Source: Bacteroidales bacterium UBA4893
GTDB taxonomy: Bacteria; Bacteroidota; Bacteroidia; Bacteroidales; P3
Reading direction: 5' to 3'
Assembly: GCA_002399025.1 (NCBI GenBank)
Contig: DHCV01000026.1
Span: 1-64,000, forward strand
Length of the DNA: 64,000 bases
The notes beneath the pieces are model-generated. The model had not been told where the DNA came from, made no database searches, and saw only the letters and a program-made list of their open reading frames with translations. Positions 33,109 through 41,796 of the stretch are shown here, in pieces; the stretch's first letter is position 1; each line of letters opens with the position of its first letter. Position numbers and translations under genes: made by a program.

Positions 33109-34287
33109 ATGGAACTTGAGTTATATTTTGAGCCTTTAGATATTGACAGCATTGGTATTAGGAAGGATTTGTCTTCTGTTAGGCTGGGTGATGAGATTTT
33201 GATTAATGGTGCTGAGGGTAGCTTTCCTGCTTTAGAGAGTGCTGAGATTGTTATTATTGGGGTTGAGGAGGAGAGAAATGCCTATATGAATAAAGGTTGT
33301 AAGCTGGCTCCCAATCAAGTAAGGAAGTATCTCTATAATCTTTTCCCTTTGGAAAGGAAGGTTAATATTGTGGATTTGGGTAATTTACGATTAGGCTCAA
33401 CTATTGAGGACACCTATACTGCTTTGGCTGATGTGTTGACTGAGCTTTTCAAAAATAGGATAATTCCAATCATTATTGGTGGTTCTCAAGATATTACATT
33501 TGCAAATTATAGGGGTTATGAGAATATTGGGCAGATTATTAATGCCTTCAGTGTTGATAGCTCCATTGATATTAATCCAGATGCTCACGTCTTTAACTCA
33601 AAGGCTTATCTGACTGCCATCCTATGCCGTGAGCCTAACTATTTATTTAACTACACTCAGGTTGCCTATCAGCAGTATTTTGTTGACAGAGACACGCTTT
33701 CCCTTATGCATAAGCTCTATTTTGAGTGTCATAGGGTTGGGAAGATTCAGGAGAATTTGGATAATATTGAGCCTCTTGTTCGCAATGCTGATATGGTAAC
33801 TGTTGATATTGGTGCAGTTAGGCAGAGTGATGCTCCAGCCAATGCAAATGCCTCACCTCACGGACTCTATGGGGAACAGCTTTGTAAGATTGTTCGCTAT
33901 GCTGGAATGAGTGATAAGTGTTCTTCAATTGGGTTTTATGAGTTAAATCCTTTGTTTGACATCAATGGTCAGACTGCCCACATGGTAGCACATGCCATTT
34001 GGTACTTTATTGACGGCTATATTTGGCGTAAGCAAGACTTCCCCTACAAGGAAAAGGAGAGCTATAAGAAATTCTATGTCTCAATCCAGAACGACTCACA
34101 CACAATTATTTTCTACAAGAGTAAGAAGAGTGAGCGTTGGTGGATGGAGGTGCCATGCTCTAAGGATAAGATGATTAAGTATGAAAGACATTATTTAATT
34201 CCTTGTACCTACGATGATTATCAAACAGCACTTAATGATGAGTTGCCTGATAGGTGGCTAATGGCTTATAATAAGATTATGGTATGA
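33109..34287 (+). CDS. Arginase/formiminoglutamase-fold protein with altered metal sites
   Basis: A 392-aa ureohydrolase-superfamily protein. The fold words are there: APNQVRKYLYNLF, IIPIIIGGSQDITFA (GGxH position), FSVDSSIDINPDAHVFNS and ADMVTVDIGAVRQSDAPANANASPHGLYGEQ. The Mn-binding residues of active arginases (GGxHS, DAHxD, SxDxDxxDP) are largely replaced: GGSQD for GGDHS, DSSID for DAHLD, VDIGAVRQSDAP for the last motif. It is probably not a classical arginase. The C-terminus from about 300 is an extra basic domain. It overlaps the next gene by 4 bp (ATGA), so the two are translationally coupled. Confidence 0.72.
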   Translation: MELELYFEPLDIDSIGIRKDLSSVRLGDEILINGAEGSFPALESAEIVIIGVEEERNAYMNKGCKLAPNQVRKYLYNLFPLERKVNIVDLGNLRLGSTIEDTYTALADVLTELFKNRIIPIIIGGSQDITFANYRGYENIGQIINAFSVDSSIDINPDAHVFNSKAYLTAILCREPNYLFNYTQVAYQQYFVDRDTLSLMHKLYFECHRVGKIQENLDNIEPLVRNADMVTVDIGAVRQSDAPANANASPHGLYGEQLCKIVRYAGMSDKCSSIGFYELNPLFDINGQTAHMVAHAIWYFIDGYIWRKQDFPYKEKESYKKFYVSIQNDSHTIIFYKSKKSERWWMEVPCSKDKMIKYERHYLIPCTYDDYQTALNDELPDRWLMAYNKIMV

Positions 34288-35471
34288 GAAAGATATTGAT
34301 TATTGATGATGAGAAGGCAATACGCTATTCCCTAAAGGATATTATTGAATATGAGGGATATGAGGTAGTGGAGGCTGAGGATGGTGCCATTGGCTTAAGG
34401 ATGATTTTGGAGAATGATTACGACATGGTCTTTTGCGATATTAAGATGCCTAAATTGGACGGAATTGAAGTGCTGGAAAAGACTCTAAATGAGAAATATG
34501 TTAAGTTTTGTATGATTTCGGGTCATGGAACGATTTCAACTGCTGTGGAGTGTTTGAAGAAAGGAGCCGTTGACTATATTGAAAAACCCATTGACCTCAA
34601 TAAACTACTTAAGGTCTTGAAGGACAATCTTTCCACAGAGCAAGAAAATATAAATCAAAGGAATAATAAGCCCCTTCAAAAGAAAGATAAGCCAAACAAT
34701 AGGGCTAAGTCGGAAGGCTTTCATCCCTCAAATATGATAGGTAATAGCCCAGTTATGAAGGAGATGTATTCTTTTATTGAAAAGGTTGGGATGACTGATG
34801 CAAGGATATTGATTACTGGAGCCAATGGTACGGGCAAGGAGTTAGTTGCTAAGGCATTGCATAATATAAGCCCAAGAAAGGATAATAGTTTTGTTGAGGT
34901 CAATTGTGCTGCTATTCCTGCAGAGTTGATTGAGAGCGAACTCTTTGGACACGAAAAAGGCTCTTTCACTTCTGCCATTAAGCAAAGAAAAGGGAATTTT
35001 GAGATTGCTGATAAGGGAACTTTGTTTTTGGATGAGATTGGGGATATGTCTCTTTCGGCACAGGCAAAGGTGCTTAGGGCATTGCAAGAGAACAAAATAA
35101 CAAGGGTTGGGGGAGAGAAGGATATTTTGATTGATGTTAGGGTGATTGCTGCAACCAACAAGAATCTCAAGGAAGAGATTGAGAAAGGGAATTTTAGAGA
35201 GGATTTATATCATCGTTTATCAGTAATTGTAATTAAGGTGCCTGATTTGAAGGAACGCTTGGAAGATATTCCTTTGCTTGTGGATAGTTTTTTGGACAAT
35301 TATGCCTCACAAATGAATATTCCTAAGCCAAAGATTTCTTCAGGTGCAATAAATAGGCTTCAAAAGATGAATTGGAGTGGAAATGTTAGGGAATTAAAGA
35401 ATATAACTGAAAGATTGGCAATACTTTGCGATGGAGAGATTGGGGAGAAGGATGTTGAGAAATATGGTTAA
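34284..35471 (+). CDS. NtrC-family response regulator without DNA-binding domain
   Basis: Receiver domain at 1-120 with acidic D8/D9, phospho-acceptor D52, S79 and K101. A sigma-54-activator AAA+ domain covers about 150-375: Walker A TGANGTGKE at 178-186, Walker B LFLDEIGD at 247-254 and the arginine-finger region REDLYHRL. The sigma-54 contact loop GAFTGA reads GSFTSA at 226-231. The protein stops at 395 aa after DGEIGEKDVEKYG, so the Fis-type HTH of NtrC is missing. It may act from solution or through a partner. Coupled to the arginase-fold gene; no histidine kinase is adjacent (the nearest is at 50.1 kb). Confidence 0.88.
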   Translation: MRKILIIDDEKAIRYSLKDIIEYEGYEVVEAEDGAIGLRMILENDYDMVFCDIKMPKLDGIEVLEKTLNEKYVKFCMISGHGTISTAVECLKKGAVDYIEKPIDLNKLLKVLKDNLSTEQENINQRNNKPLQKKDKPNNRAKSEGFHPSNMIGNSPVMKEMYSFIEKVGMTDARILITGANGTGKELVAKALHNISPRKDNSFVEVNCAAIPAELIESELFGHEKGSFTSAIKQRKGNFEIADKGTLFLDEIGDMSLSAQAKVLRALQENKITRVGGEKDILIDVRVIAATNKNLKEEIEKGNFREDLYHRLSVIVIKVPDLKERLEDIPLLVDSFLDNYASQMNIPKPKISSGAINRLQKMNWSGNVRELKNITERLAILCDGEIGEKDVEKYG

Positions 35472-35489
35472 TAAGTTAAAAGAGGACAA

Positions 35490-36725
35490 ATGATTGAATA
35501 TGATTTACATACCTTAGATAATGGATTAAGAGTAATCTTGCTTAAGGATGATTCCACAGCTTTGGTTTCTGTCAATATGCTCTATGGTGTTGGGGCAAAG
35601 GACGAAAGCCCAGAAAGGACTGGCTTTGCTCACTTGTTTGAGCATCTTATGTTTGGAGGGAGTAAGAACTTTCCTGAGTTCGATAAGGTTGTTGAGGAGA
35701 ATGCTGGAGAAAGTAATGCTTTCACAAATAACGACTACACAAATTACTACATAACCCTTCCCTCCACTAATCTTGAAATGGCACTAAGGCTTGAGAGCGA
35801 TAGGATGAATGATCTTTTGATTTCTCAAAAAAGTCTTGATGTTCAGAAGAATGTTGTTATTGAGGAATATAAGCAACGCTATCTAAATCAGCCCTATGGC
35901 GATGTTTGGATGCTGATTAGGGAACTTTCCTACAAGGTGCATCCTTATCGTTGGAGTACAATTGGAAAGGATATTTCACATATTGAAAAAACTGACTTAG
36001 AATATGTTAAGAATTTCTATTCCAAATACTATATTCCCAATAATGCAATCTTATGTATTGCAGGAAATATTGTGAAGAAGAATGCTTTGGAACTTTGCGA
36101 GAAATATTTTGGGAAAATTGAGAAGGGAAAAGAGATTCAGAGAGAAAGGATAATTGAGCCTATCCAAACTCAGAAAAGGGAGCTAAGGGTGAAAAGGGAT
36201 GTTCCTCAATCAGTAATATATATTTCATTTCCAATGTCTTCAAGGCTACAAAAAGAATACTATGCCTTTGATTTGCTTTCCGATATTCTTTCAAATGGTC
36301 GCTCTTCACGACTCTATAATAGATTAGTTAAGCAAGAACAGCTATTTACTGAGGTTAATGCATTCATTACGGGCGATGTGGAGGAGGGTCTTTTTGTCCT
36401 TACTGGAAAATATAGGGATGAGGTGAGTTTGGAAATGGGCAAGGACGCTCTCATTAGGGAGTTAAGTAAGTTAAGTCAGGAAGTGATTGATGCTTATGAG
36501 TTTGAGAAAGTGAAGAATAAGTTTGAATCCACAATGTCCTTTTCCCAAATAAAGAATATTGATAGGGCAATGAACCTATGCTATTTTGAACATTTGGGCG
36601 ATATTGAGCTGATAAACAAAGAGATTGACAACTATCAAGGTTTGGAAATTAAGTTTGTACAAGAGGTTGCTAAGAAAACATTTATTGAAGAAAAATCAAA
36701 TATACTATACTATGAATCAAAATAA
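35490..36725 (+). CDS. M16 family zinc peptidase
   Basis: Pitrilysin-type metallopeptidase. The inverted zinc motif HLFEH (residues about 47-51, in GFAHLFEHLMFGGSKNF) and the distal Glu in NVVIEEYKQRYLNQPYGDVW are present. The C-terminal half-domain is included (LSDILSNGRSSRLYNRLV). At 411 aa it is a single-unit M16B-like enzyme. No signal peptide is seen, so cytoplasmic action or unconventional export must be assumed. It lies 18 bp after the regulator and overlaps the transporter gene by 14 bp, in a five-gene operon. Confidence 0.88.
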   Translation: MIEYDLHTLDNGLRVILLKDDSTALVSVNMLYGVGAKDESPERTGFAHLFEHLMFGGSKNFPEFDKVVEENAGESNAFTNNDYTNYYITLPSTNLEMALRLESDRMNDLLISQKSLDVQKNVVIEEYKQRYLNQPYGDVWMLIRELSYKVHPYRWSTIGKDISHIEKTDLEYVKNFYSKYYIPNNAILCIAGNIVKKNALELCEKYFGKIEKGKEIQRERIIEPIQTQKRELRVKRDVPQSVIYISFPMSSRLQKEYYAFDLLSDILSNGRSSRLYNRLVKQEQLFTEVNAFITGDVEEGLFVLTGKYRDEVSLEMGKDALIRELSKLSQEVIDAYEFEKVKNKFESTMSFSQIKNIDRAMNLCYFEHLGDIELINKEIDNYQGLEIKFVQEVAKKTFIEEKSNILYYESK

Positions 36726-38115
36726 AAGCCAATCAACTAACCTAATCCCCATGATTTCCATAACCATACTTTTCTTTATGTGGGGATTCATAACTTCGCT
36801 CAACGATATACTAATTCCTTACTTCAAGGGAGTCTATAACCTAACTCATTTTGAGGCAAATATAGTTCAGCTTGCATTTTTTATTGCCTATTTCGTTGGC
36901 TCGTTAGCAATGTTCTTTTTGGCAAAGATTGACAAAGACCCAATTCATAGCATGGGATATAAGAAAACATTGGAGCTTGGACTCTATGTTGCTGGGACTG
37001 CCTGTGCTATATTTTCTATTGCAGCAACTCTAAATTTAGGATTTGGAGTTTTCCTCATTGCACTTTTTATGTTGGGAATTGGACTAACCTTTCTTCAAGT
37101 GGCAGCAAATCCGTTTGTGGCAATGCTCGGAAAGGAAGAAACAGCCTCGAGCAGACTAAACCTATCTCAAGCCTTCAACTCACTTGGAACAACTCTCGGA
37201 CCAGCACTTGGAGGATATTTCATATTTAAAGTATTCTTAGAAAACTCCGTTGGAGCCTATGCAGTAAGGGTACCATATCTTATTTTAGCAATATTACTTG
37301 GAGTGATTGCCATTTTCATTCACATAATTAAGATTGAGGAACCAAAAGCAGAGAAAAAACAAGAAGATAAAAAGGACTCCATTTTCAAATATACCTATGT
37401 TTGGCTTGGAGCAATTGGGATTTTCTTCTATGTTGGGGCAGAGGTTGCAATTGGAAGTAATCTGGTTGCCTATCTAACAACTGTGAGCAAAGGCTCAATC
37501 TCCGAAAGCCTTGCCTCAAGCTATCTTTCCTACTATTGGGGAGGAGCAATGATTGGACGATTCTTAGGGGCAGTATCTCTAAGCAAAATTAAAACCAATC
37601 TCAAAATACTTTATATGGGCTTATTGGCAATTGTGAGCTTTGTTTTGATTTACACAATCAATTTCTATCTGCATAGCCTTAGCATTGAGGTAGTTTGGTA
37701 TTTTCTAATCTTTATGCTACTCAACTTCCTTTTCTTCTATTTGGGCAAAGGCAAACCAGCCCTACTCTTAGGTATTTTTGCAATAGTGAATAGTTTCCTA
37801 TTGATAATTGGAATGAATGTATTTGGATTTGAAGGCATTTGGTGGGTTTGGGCAGTATTGGCAATTGGACTTTTCAACTCAATAATGTGGTCAAACATAT
37901 TCACACTCGCAATAGACAAGCTCGGAGACAAGACCTCACAAGCATCCTCAATACTAATTATGATGATACTCGGAGGAGCAATCCTACCACCTCTTCAAGG
38001 ACTTGTTGCAGACCTAAGCCATAGCATAACATTTTCATTCATTGTCCCTTTAGTAGCCTATCTCTATCTAATTTTCTATGGACTAAAAGGGTATTCAATA
38101 AATAAGTCAGAATAA
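36712..38115 (+). CDS. Sugar MFS transporter, FucP/GluP-like
   Basis: Major facilitator protein of the fucose/glucose-galactose permease group, a sugar:proton or sodium symporter of the inner membrane. About 12 hydrophobic helices are visible. Signature words are MWGFITSLNDILIPYFK, VQLAFFIAYFVGS and FLQVAANPFVAMLG followed by SSRLNLSQAFNSLGTTLGP. The ATG at 36712 gives the typical start MNQNKSQSTNLIPM; a longer frame lies inside the peptidase gene. Length 467 aa is normal. The sugar is not predictable from the sequence. Confidence 0.9.
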   Translation: MNQNKSQSTNLIPMISITILFFMWGFITSLNDILIPYFKGVYNLTHFEANIVQLAFFIAYFVGSLAMFFLAKIDKDPIHSMGYKKTLELGLYVAGTACAIFSIAATLNLGFGVFLIALFMLGIGLTFLQVAANPFVAMLGKEETASSRLNLSQAFNSLGTTLGPALGGYFIFKVFLENSVGAYAVRVPYLILAILLGVIAIFIHIIKIEEPKAEKKQEDKKDSIFKYTYVWLGAIGIFFYVGAEVAIGSNLVAYLTTVSKGSISESLASSYLSYYWGGAMIGRFLGAVSLSKIKTNLKILYMGLLAIVSFVLIYTINFYLHSLSIEVVWYFLIFMLLNFLFFYLGKGKPALLLGIFAIVNSFLLIIGMNVFGFEGIWWVWAVLAIGLFNSIMWSNIFTLAIDKLGDKTSQASSILIMMILGGAILPPLQGLVADLSHSITFSFIVPLVAYLYLIFYGLKGYSINKSE

Positions 38116-38147
38116 AGATAAAAAGAGGAGTTCATTTGAAAATAAAT

Positions 38148-38681
38148 ATGTTAAAAGACTATATCTACACAAAAAGAATCCCAACACCAATAGGGGATAT
38201 GATTGCATGCGTAACAAACAAAGAACTATGCTTTTTGGACTTTTGTGATAGGAAAAACTTCGAGAAGTTGTTTATCAGCATTCAGAAAGCCTTTAATGGA
38301 GTGATTGTGGAGGAAGTCCCAACAAATGCACATGGAAGCCTAATGAAGAGATTGGAAGAGGAACTAAATGAATATTTTAAGGGCAAGAGAAAAGAATTCA
38401 CAATTCCATTACACGTAATTGGTACTGATTTTCAGAAGAAAGTGTGGCAAGAGCTATTGAAAATTCCTTATGGCAAAACAATTTCCTATCGTCAAGAGGC
38501 AATCAATATCGGCAATCCCAAATCATATAGGGCAGTAGCCAATGCCAATGGGAGGAACAAAATCTCAATCATTATCCCTTGCCATAGAGTAATTGCCAGT
38601 AGTGGAGACTTGGGAGGCTATGGAGGAGGAATAGAAAGAAAACAATTCCTCTTAGACTTGGAATCCAATAACTTAAAATAG
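38148..38681 (+). CDS. ogt: Methylated-DNA--protein-cysteine methyltransferase
   Basis: Suicide repair protein that removes alkyl groups from O6-alkylguanine. The core is intact: FQKKVWQELLKIPYGKTISY helix-turn-helix, YRAVANANGRN with the Arg finger region, and the acceptor Cys in IIPCHRVI, then GGYGGGIERKQFLL. Length 177 aa from the ATG at 38148; an in-frame TTG four codons earlier is less likely. It is the last gene of the operon, 32 bp after the sugar transporter. The link to those genes appears incidental. Confidence 0.93.
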   Translation: MLKDYIYTKRIPTPIGDMIACVTNKELCFLDFCDRKNFEKLFISIQKAFNGVIVEEVPTNAHGSLMKRLEEELNEYFKGKRKEFTIPLHVIGTDFQKKVWQELLKIPYGKTISYRQEAINIGNPKSYRAVANANGRNKISIIIPCHRVIASSGDLGGYGGGIERKQFLLDLESNNLK

Positions 38682-38718
38682 TTAGACTTACATTCCCAGA
38701 TAACTATTTAATTAAAAT

Positions 38719-39831
38719 CTATTTTGGGATTAATCTTATAAGAGTCATTTCACTACGAGTTCCTAAGCGTATTGGGGAGAATATTGTGCCTATACCTTCG
38801 GAAACATAAATATCCATATCTTCATATTTATATGCTCCACTATTATATCCAAACATCAATTTAGCTATAAGTGTAAATGGAAATATCTGCCCAGCATGTG
38901 TATGACCAGACAATAATAAATCGGCTCCTTTTCCCTGCATATATTTTACTCCCTCTGGACGATGATGCAAAACAATGGTCGGTGCTTGCTTATCTACATC
39001 AAGACTATTCAATGTTTGTTCGATAGTTTCGGAATTAGGGTTAGCATGAGGGTCAAAGCTGTTTTTGTCAGGAATCATATTGTTTAAGCCAATAAGTTGT
39101 AACTCTCCAAAAAATACAATCTCATTAAGAAGGACATTTATATTAGCATTTCTCATTTGCTGGATAACTGTTTTAGTGCCAACATGTTCATCGTGGTTCC
39201 CATAAACAAAATAATGTGGTAAGCTTTGGGATTTAAAAGGTTCAAGCACATCCTCTTTTTTCCCAAAATGTGCCTTACTATCAAACATATCACCAGTATT
39301 AAAAATTACATCGGGTTTCAATTCATTTACCTTACTCACAATCCTTTTTGCCTGATTTTTCCCCCAATAGTTTCCTAAATGTATATCTGTTAAATGTAGT
39401 GCTCGTATTTCTTTACTCAAGCCCTGTATAGGAATACTTATCTCTTTTATCTTTATTGAATATGCATTCCAAAAGCCGATAGCAATAAGTACTACGACTA
39501 AGCCAATAGAGAATAGGGCTCTTTTCCCTACTGAAAACCTGAATATTAGATTAAATAAATCTGTAATTAGATTTGCTAAGAGCATGAATAATAATAAGCT
39601 ACAAATAATTCCTCCAAGAATAAAAACTAACCTTCCCAATGGATTAGATGTTGTGGAGAAAGCTATCATCCCCAACAAAGACAAAATAAGCAAGGATGAG
39701 AATATCCATAACCATGATTTTTTCTGAAGATAGGGAAAATATAATGTAAATCTGTTTGATAAATAAATGATTGCACCTATCATTAAGGCAATCGTTAAAG
39801 TCATAAGTAATATGCTTGTAATGTATTTCAT
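38719..39831 (-). CDS. Membrane-anchored metallophosphoesterase (YkuE-like)
   Basis: Residues 1-135 hold four hydrophobic helices; the C-terminal part is a calcineurin-like phosphoesterase. Metal-binding motifs are complete: LTDIHLG, NTGDMFD, YGNHDEH, LHHRPEG and LSGHTHAGQ. Length 370 aa fits the YkuE/YaeI-like group found in many bacteria, for which activity on phospholipid or nucleotide substrates has been discussed. Monocistronic. The long spacer upstream holds array C and the porin promoter. Confidence 0.85.
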   Translation of the reverse strand: MKYITSILLMTLTIALMIGAIIYLSNRFTLYFPYLQKKSWLWIFSSLLILSLLGMIAFSTTSNPLGRLVFILGGIICSLLLFMLLANLITDLFNLIFRFSVGKRALFSIGLVVVLIAIGFWNAYSIKIKEISIPIQGLSKEIRALHLTDIHLGNYWGKNQAKRIVSKVNELKPDVIFNTGDMFDSKAHFGKKEDVLEPFKSQSLPHYFVYGNHDEHVGTKTVIQQMRNANINVLLNEIVFFGELQLIGLNNMIPDKNSFDPHANPNSETIEQTLNSLDVDKQAPTIVLHHRPEGVKYMQGKGADLLLSGHTHAGQIFPFTLIAKLMFGYNSGAYKYEDMDIYVSEGIGTIFSPIRLGTRSEMTLIRLIPK

Positions 39832-40121
39832 TTTTAATTCTTATTTCTAAATTAAAGTGGTGTTTGTCCTGTTTCTCTCTTTTTCTATATGGAAAACTTA
39901 AAAATGTTATTAAGTATTCATACCCGTTTTGTTTCGAAGAAGGTCATTTTAGTTTGAACACGCATCATTTCTAAAGCTCTCCTACAGTGTTTATTTTGAG
40001 AATATTATTATTCTCTATTTTCATAAACAATATAAAATAATTAGGATACAAATGTATATAAATTAAACATACAGATAATTATGCAAAACGAGGAAAGTTG
40101 TATTTATGTTGTCTTGAAGAG
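39832..40121. other. Gene-free stretch between divergent genes
   Basis: AT-rich. It contains a hairpin GAGAATA/TATTCTC at 39998-40015 followed by TATTTTC, and a minus-strand TACATTTG (CAAATGTA at 40049-40056) that could start transcription of the metallophosphoesterase gene with a leader of about 210 nt. No ORF is supported. Confidence 0.4.
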
Positions 40122-40222
40122 AAATTAATCGTTACTTATCTGAAAATAACCGTTACTTAATTTGGAATAACCGTTACTTAATTTGAAATAACCGTTACTT
40201 ATTTTGAAATAAAGAAGGGTTA
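40122..40222 (+). repeat. 21-bp-period array C, word GTTACTTA
   Basis: GTTACTTA at 40131, 40152, 40173 and 40194, an exact 21-bp step, plus a terminal in-phase unit AAGGGTTA at 40215. The order of four GTTACTTA units then one AAGGGTTA unit is the same as in array A at 15.1 kb. It lies 120 bp upstream of the pho-box promoter of the porin gene. Confidence 0.87.
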
Positions 40223-40341
40223 TTTTTTGCTTTGTGCTAATGCAATTTTATAATAAAATTCTGTTTTAATGTTCTAAATTTGTAGTTTTATACATTAATA
40301 TATAAGGGGGATAAATTAGACAATTGGAGAGCATGGGGGGC

Positions 40342-40419
40342 TTAACATTGGCTTAACATTTAAGTAATGTAAGATAAATACGGACTTAACACTGAATTAA
40401 CATTGCTGCTTTACTTTTG
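40342..40419 (+). promoter_or_regulatory. Pho-box-like promoter of porin-pstS1
   Basis: TTAACA occurs at 40342, 40353, 40386 and 40397: two pairs with 11-bp steps, the pairs themselves 33 bp (3 x 11) apart. The last copy ends 10 bp before the -7 box TACTTTTG at 40412-40419, so it covers the -33 position. TTAACA direct repeats at 11-bp intervals are the known layout of PhoP/PhoB-type boxes. Confidence 0.72.
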
Positions 40420-40468
40420 CATTGTCAAATTAAACAGAAAAATATTAATGAGAAATAAAAAATTTAAC

Positions 40469-41749
40469 ATGAAGAAAAGACAATTATTTTTATTGGCTGG
40501 CTTGTCGCTATTGACACTGACTGCTAAGGCTCAAATGGAAGAGCCACAAAAAGACACTTTAACTCTATTGCAGGAGCAAATTGATGCCAATGCAAGCAAG
40601 ATAAAGAAATCTGAGAAATTTAAAGTATCGGGATATGTTCAAGGACAAGCAGAATTTGCTCAACCTGGAATGGGAACTAAGACTGGTGCTAATGGAGGAA
40701 AGTATAATGCTGACATTGATGGAAAAGATGCTGATTGGTACACTCGCTATGGGATTCGTCGTGGAAGAATAAAATTCCAATACTCAGAAAAGATTGCTAA
40801 AGGAGTTTTCCAATTAGATATTACCGACAAAGGACTTGGCTTTAAGGATGCTTATATGGAAATCACTGAACCATTCTTAAAGATGTTCACCTTGAAGAGT
40901 GGTATTTTTGACCGTCCTTTTGGGGATGAGATTTCCTATTCATCTTCTCGTAGAGAGTCTCCTGAGCGTTCACTTATTTTCCAAAAGCTTTTCCCAGATG
41001 AAAGAGACTTGGGTGCTTCATTGATTATTGCTGCTCCAAAGGGTTCTTCTATGGAAGGATTAAAACTTCAAGGAGGACTTTTCTCAGGAAATGGAATTAG
41101 AGTAGATGATAACTCAAAGATGGATTTCATTGGACAATTGAAGTATGAAAAGACCTATACTACTATGTCTTTTGGACTTGGAGCTTCAATGTATAGCGGA
41201 ACTGTAAACAACGCTGACTCTGTTCTTTATACTATGAAAGACAATGTTTGGACTGCTGAAAATGTTGAAAGGAATCAATTAAACACAAGACAATATTTTG
41301 GAATTGATGCTCAACTATCGCTTGTAACTGTTATGGGTATTACCAATATTCGTGTAGAGTATTTGTTTGGGGAACAACCTTCAATTAAGGGAGATTTTGG
41401 CTCACCTAAGGCTAATACCTATGCACTTGCTACTCCGTTCAACTATTTGAGGAAATTCTCTGGTGGACATGTTTATCTTGTTCAAGATATTTATTCAACT
41501 CCACTTTCATTAGTTCTTAAGTATTCATTCCTTGACCCTAACACAGAAGTTGCTGGAAATGATGTTGCTAACAAGGCAGACCTTGCTATGAATACCTTTG
41601 GCTTTGGAGCTTTATGGAACATTAATCCTGCTCTAAGACTTATGGCTTTCTATGAAATGACTTCAAACGAAACAAGTACTGCAGTAGCTGGATATGATAC
41701 TGATATTAAGGATGATTTATTCACTCTTAGATTACAATATAAATTCTAA
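40469..41749 (+). CDS. OprO/OprP-type phosphate porin
   Basis: Outer membrane porin of the Porin_O_P family, expected to admit phosphate. A signal peptide runs MKKRQLFLLAGLSLLTLTAKA-Q. After a short coiled stretch (LLQEQIDANASKIKKSEKF) the barrel begins with FKVSGYVQGQAEF, and contains RRGRIKFQYSEKI, FDRPFGDEISYSSSRRESPE and a last strand ending LFTLRLQYKF with terminal Phe. Start chosen at 40469; an ATG at 40448 is also possible. It is followed by pstS and driven by a pho-box-like promoter, which ties it to phosphate uptake. Confidence 0.87.
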   Translation: MKKRQLFLLAGLSLLTLTAKAQMEEPQKDTLTLLQEQIDANASKIKKSEKFKVSGYVQGQAEFAQPGMGTKTGANGGKYNADIDGKDADWYTRYGIRRGRIKFQYSEKIAKGVFQLDITDKGLGFKDAYMEITEPFLKMFTLKSGIFDRPFGDEISYSSSRRESPERSLIFQKLFPDERDLGASLIIAAPKGSSMEGLKLQGGLFSGNGIRVDDNSKMDFIGQLKYEKTYTTMSFGLGASMYSGTVNNADSVLYTMKDNVWTAENVERNQLNTRQYFGIDAQLSLVTVMGITNIRVEYLFGEQPSIKGDFGSPKANTYALATPFNYLRKFSGGHVYLVQDIYSTPLSLVLKYSFLDPNTEVAGNDVANKADLAMNTFGFGALWNINPALRLMAFYEMTSNETSTAVAGYDTDIKDDLFTLRLQYKF

Positions 41750-41796
41750 TTAAAAAACCAAATTAAACAAAACACAAATTAAAAAACAGAAAAAAG

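Noticed and set aside
34721..35170. 149-aa minus-strand ORF
   Set aside because: Antisense to the AAA+ domain of the NtrC-like regulator; no start signal or family.
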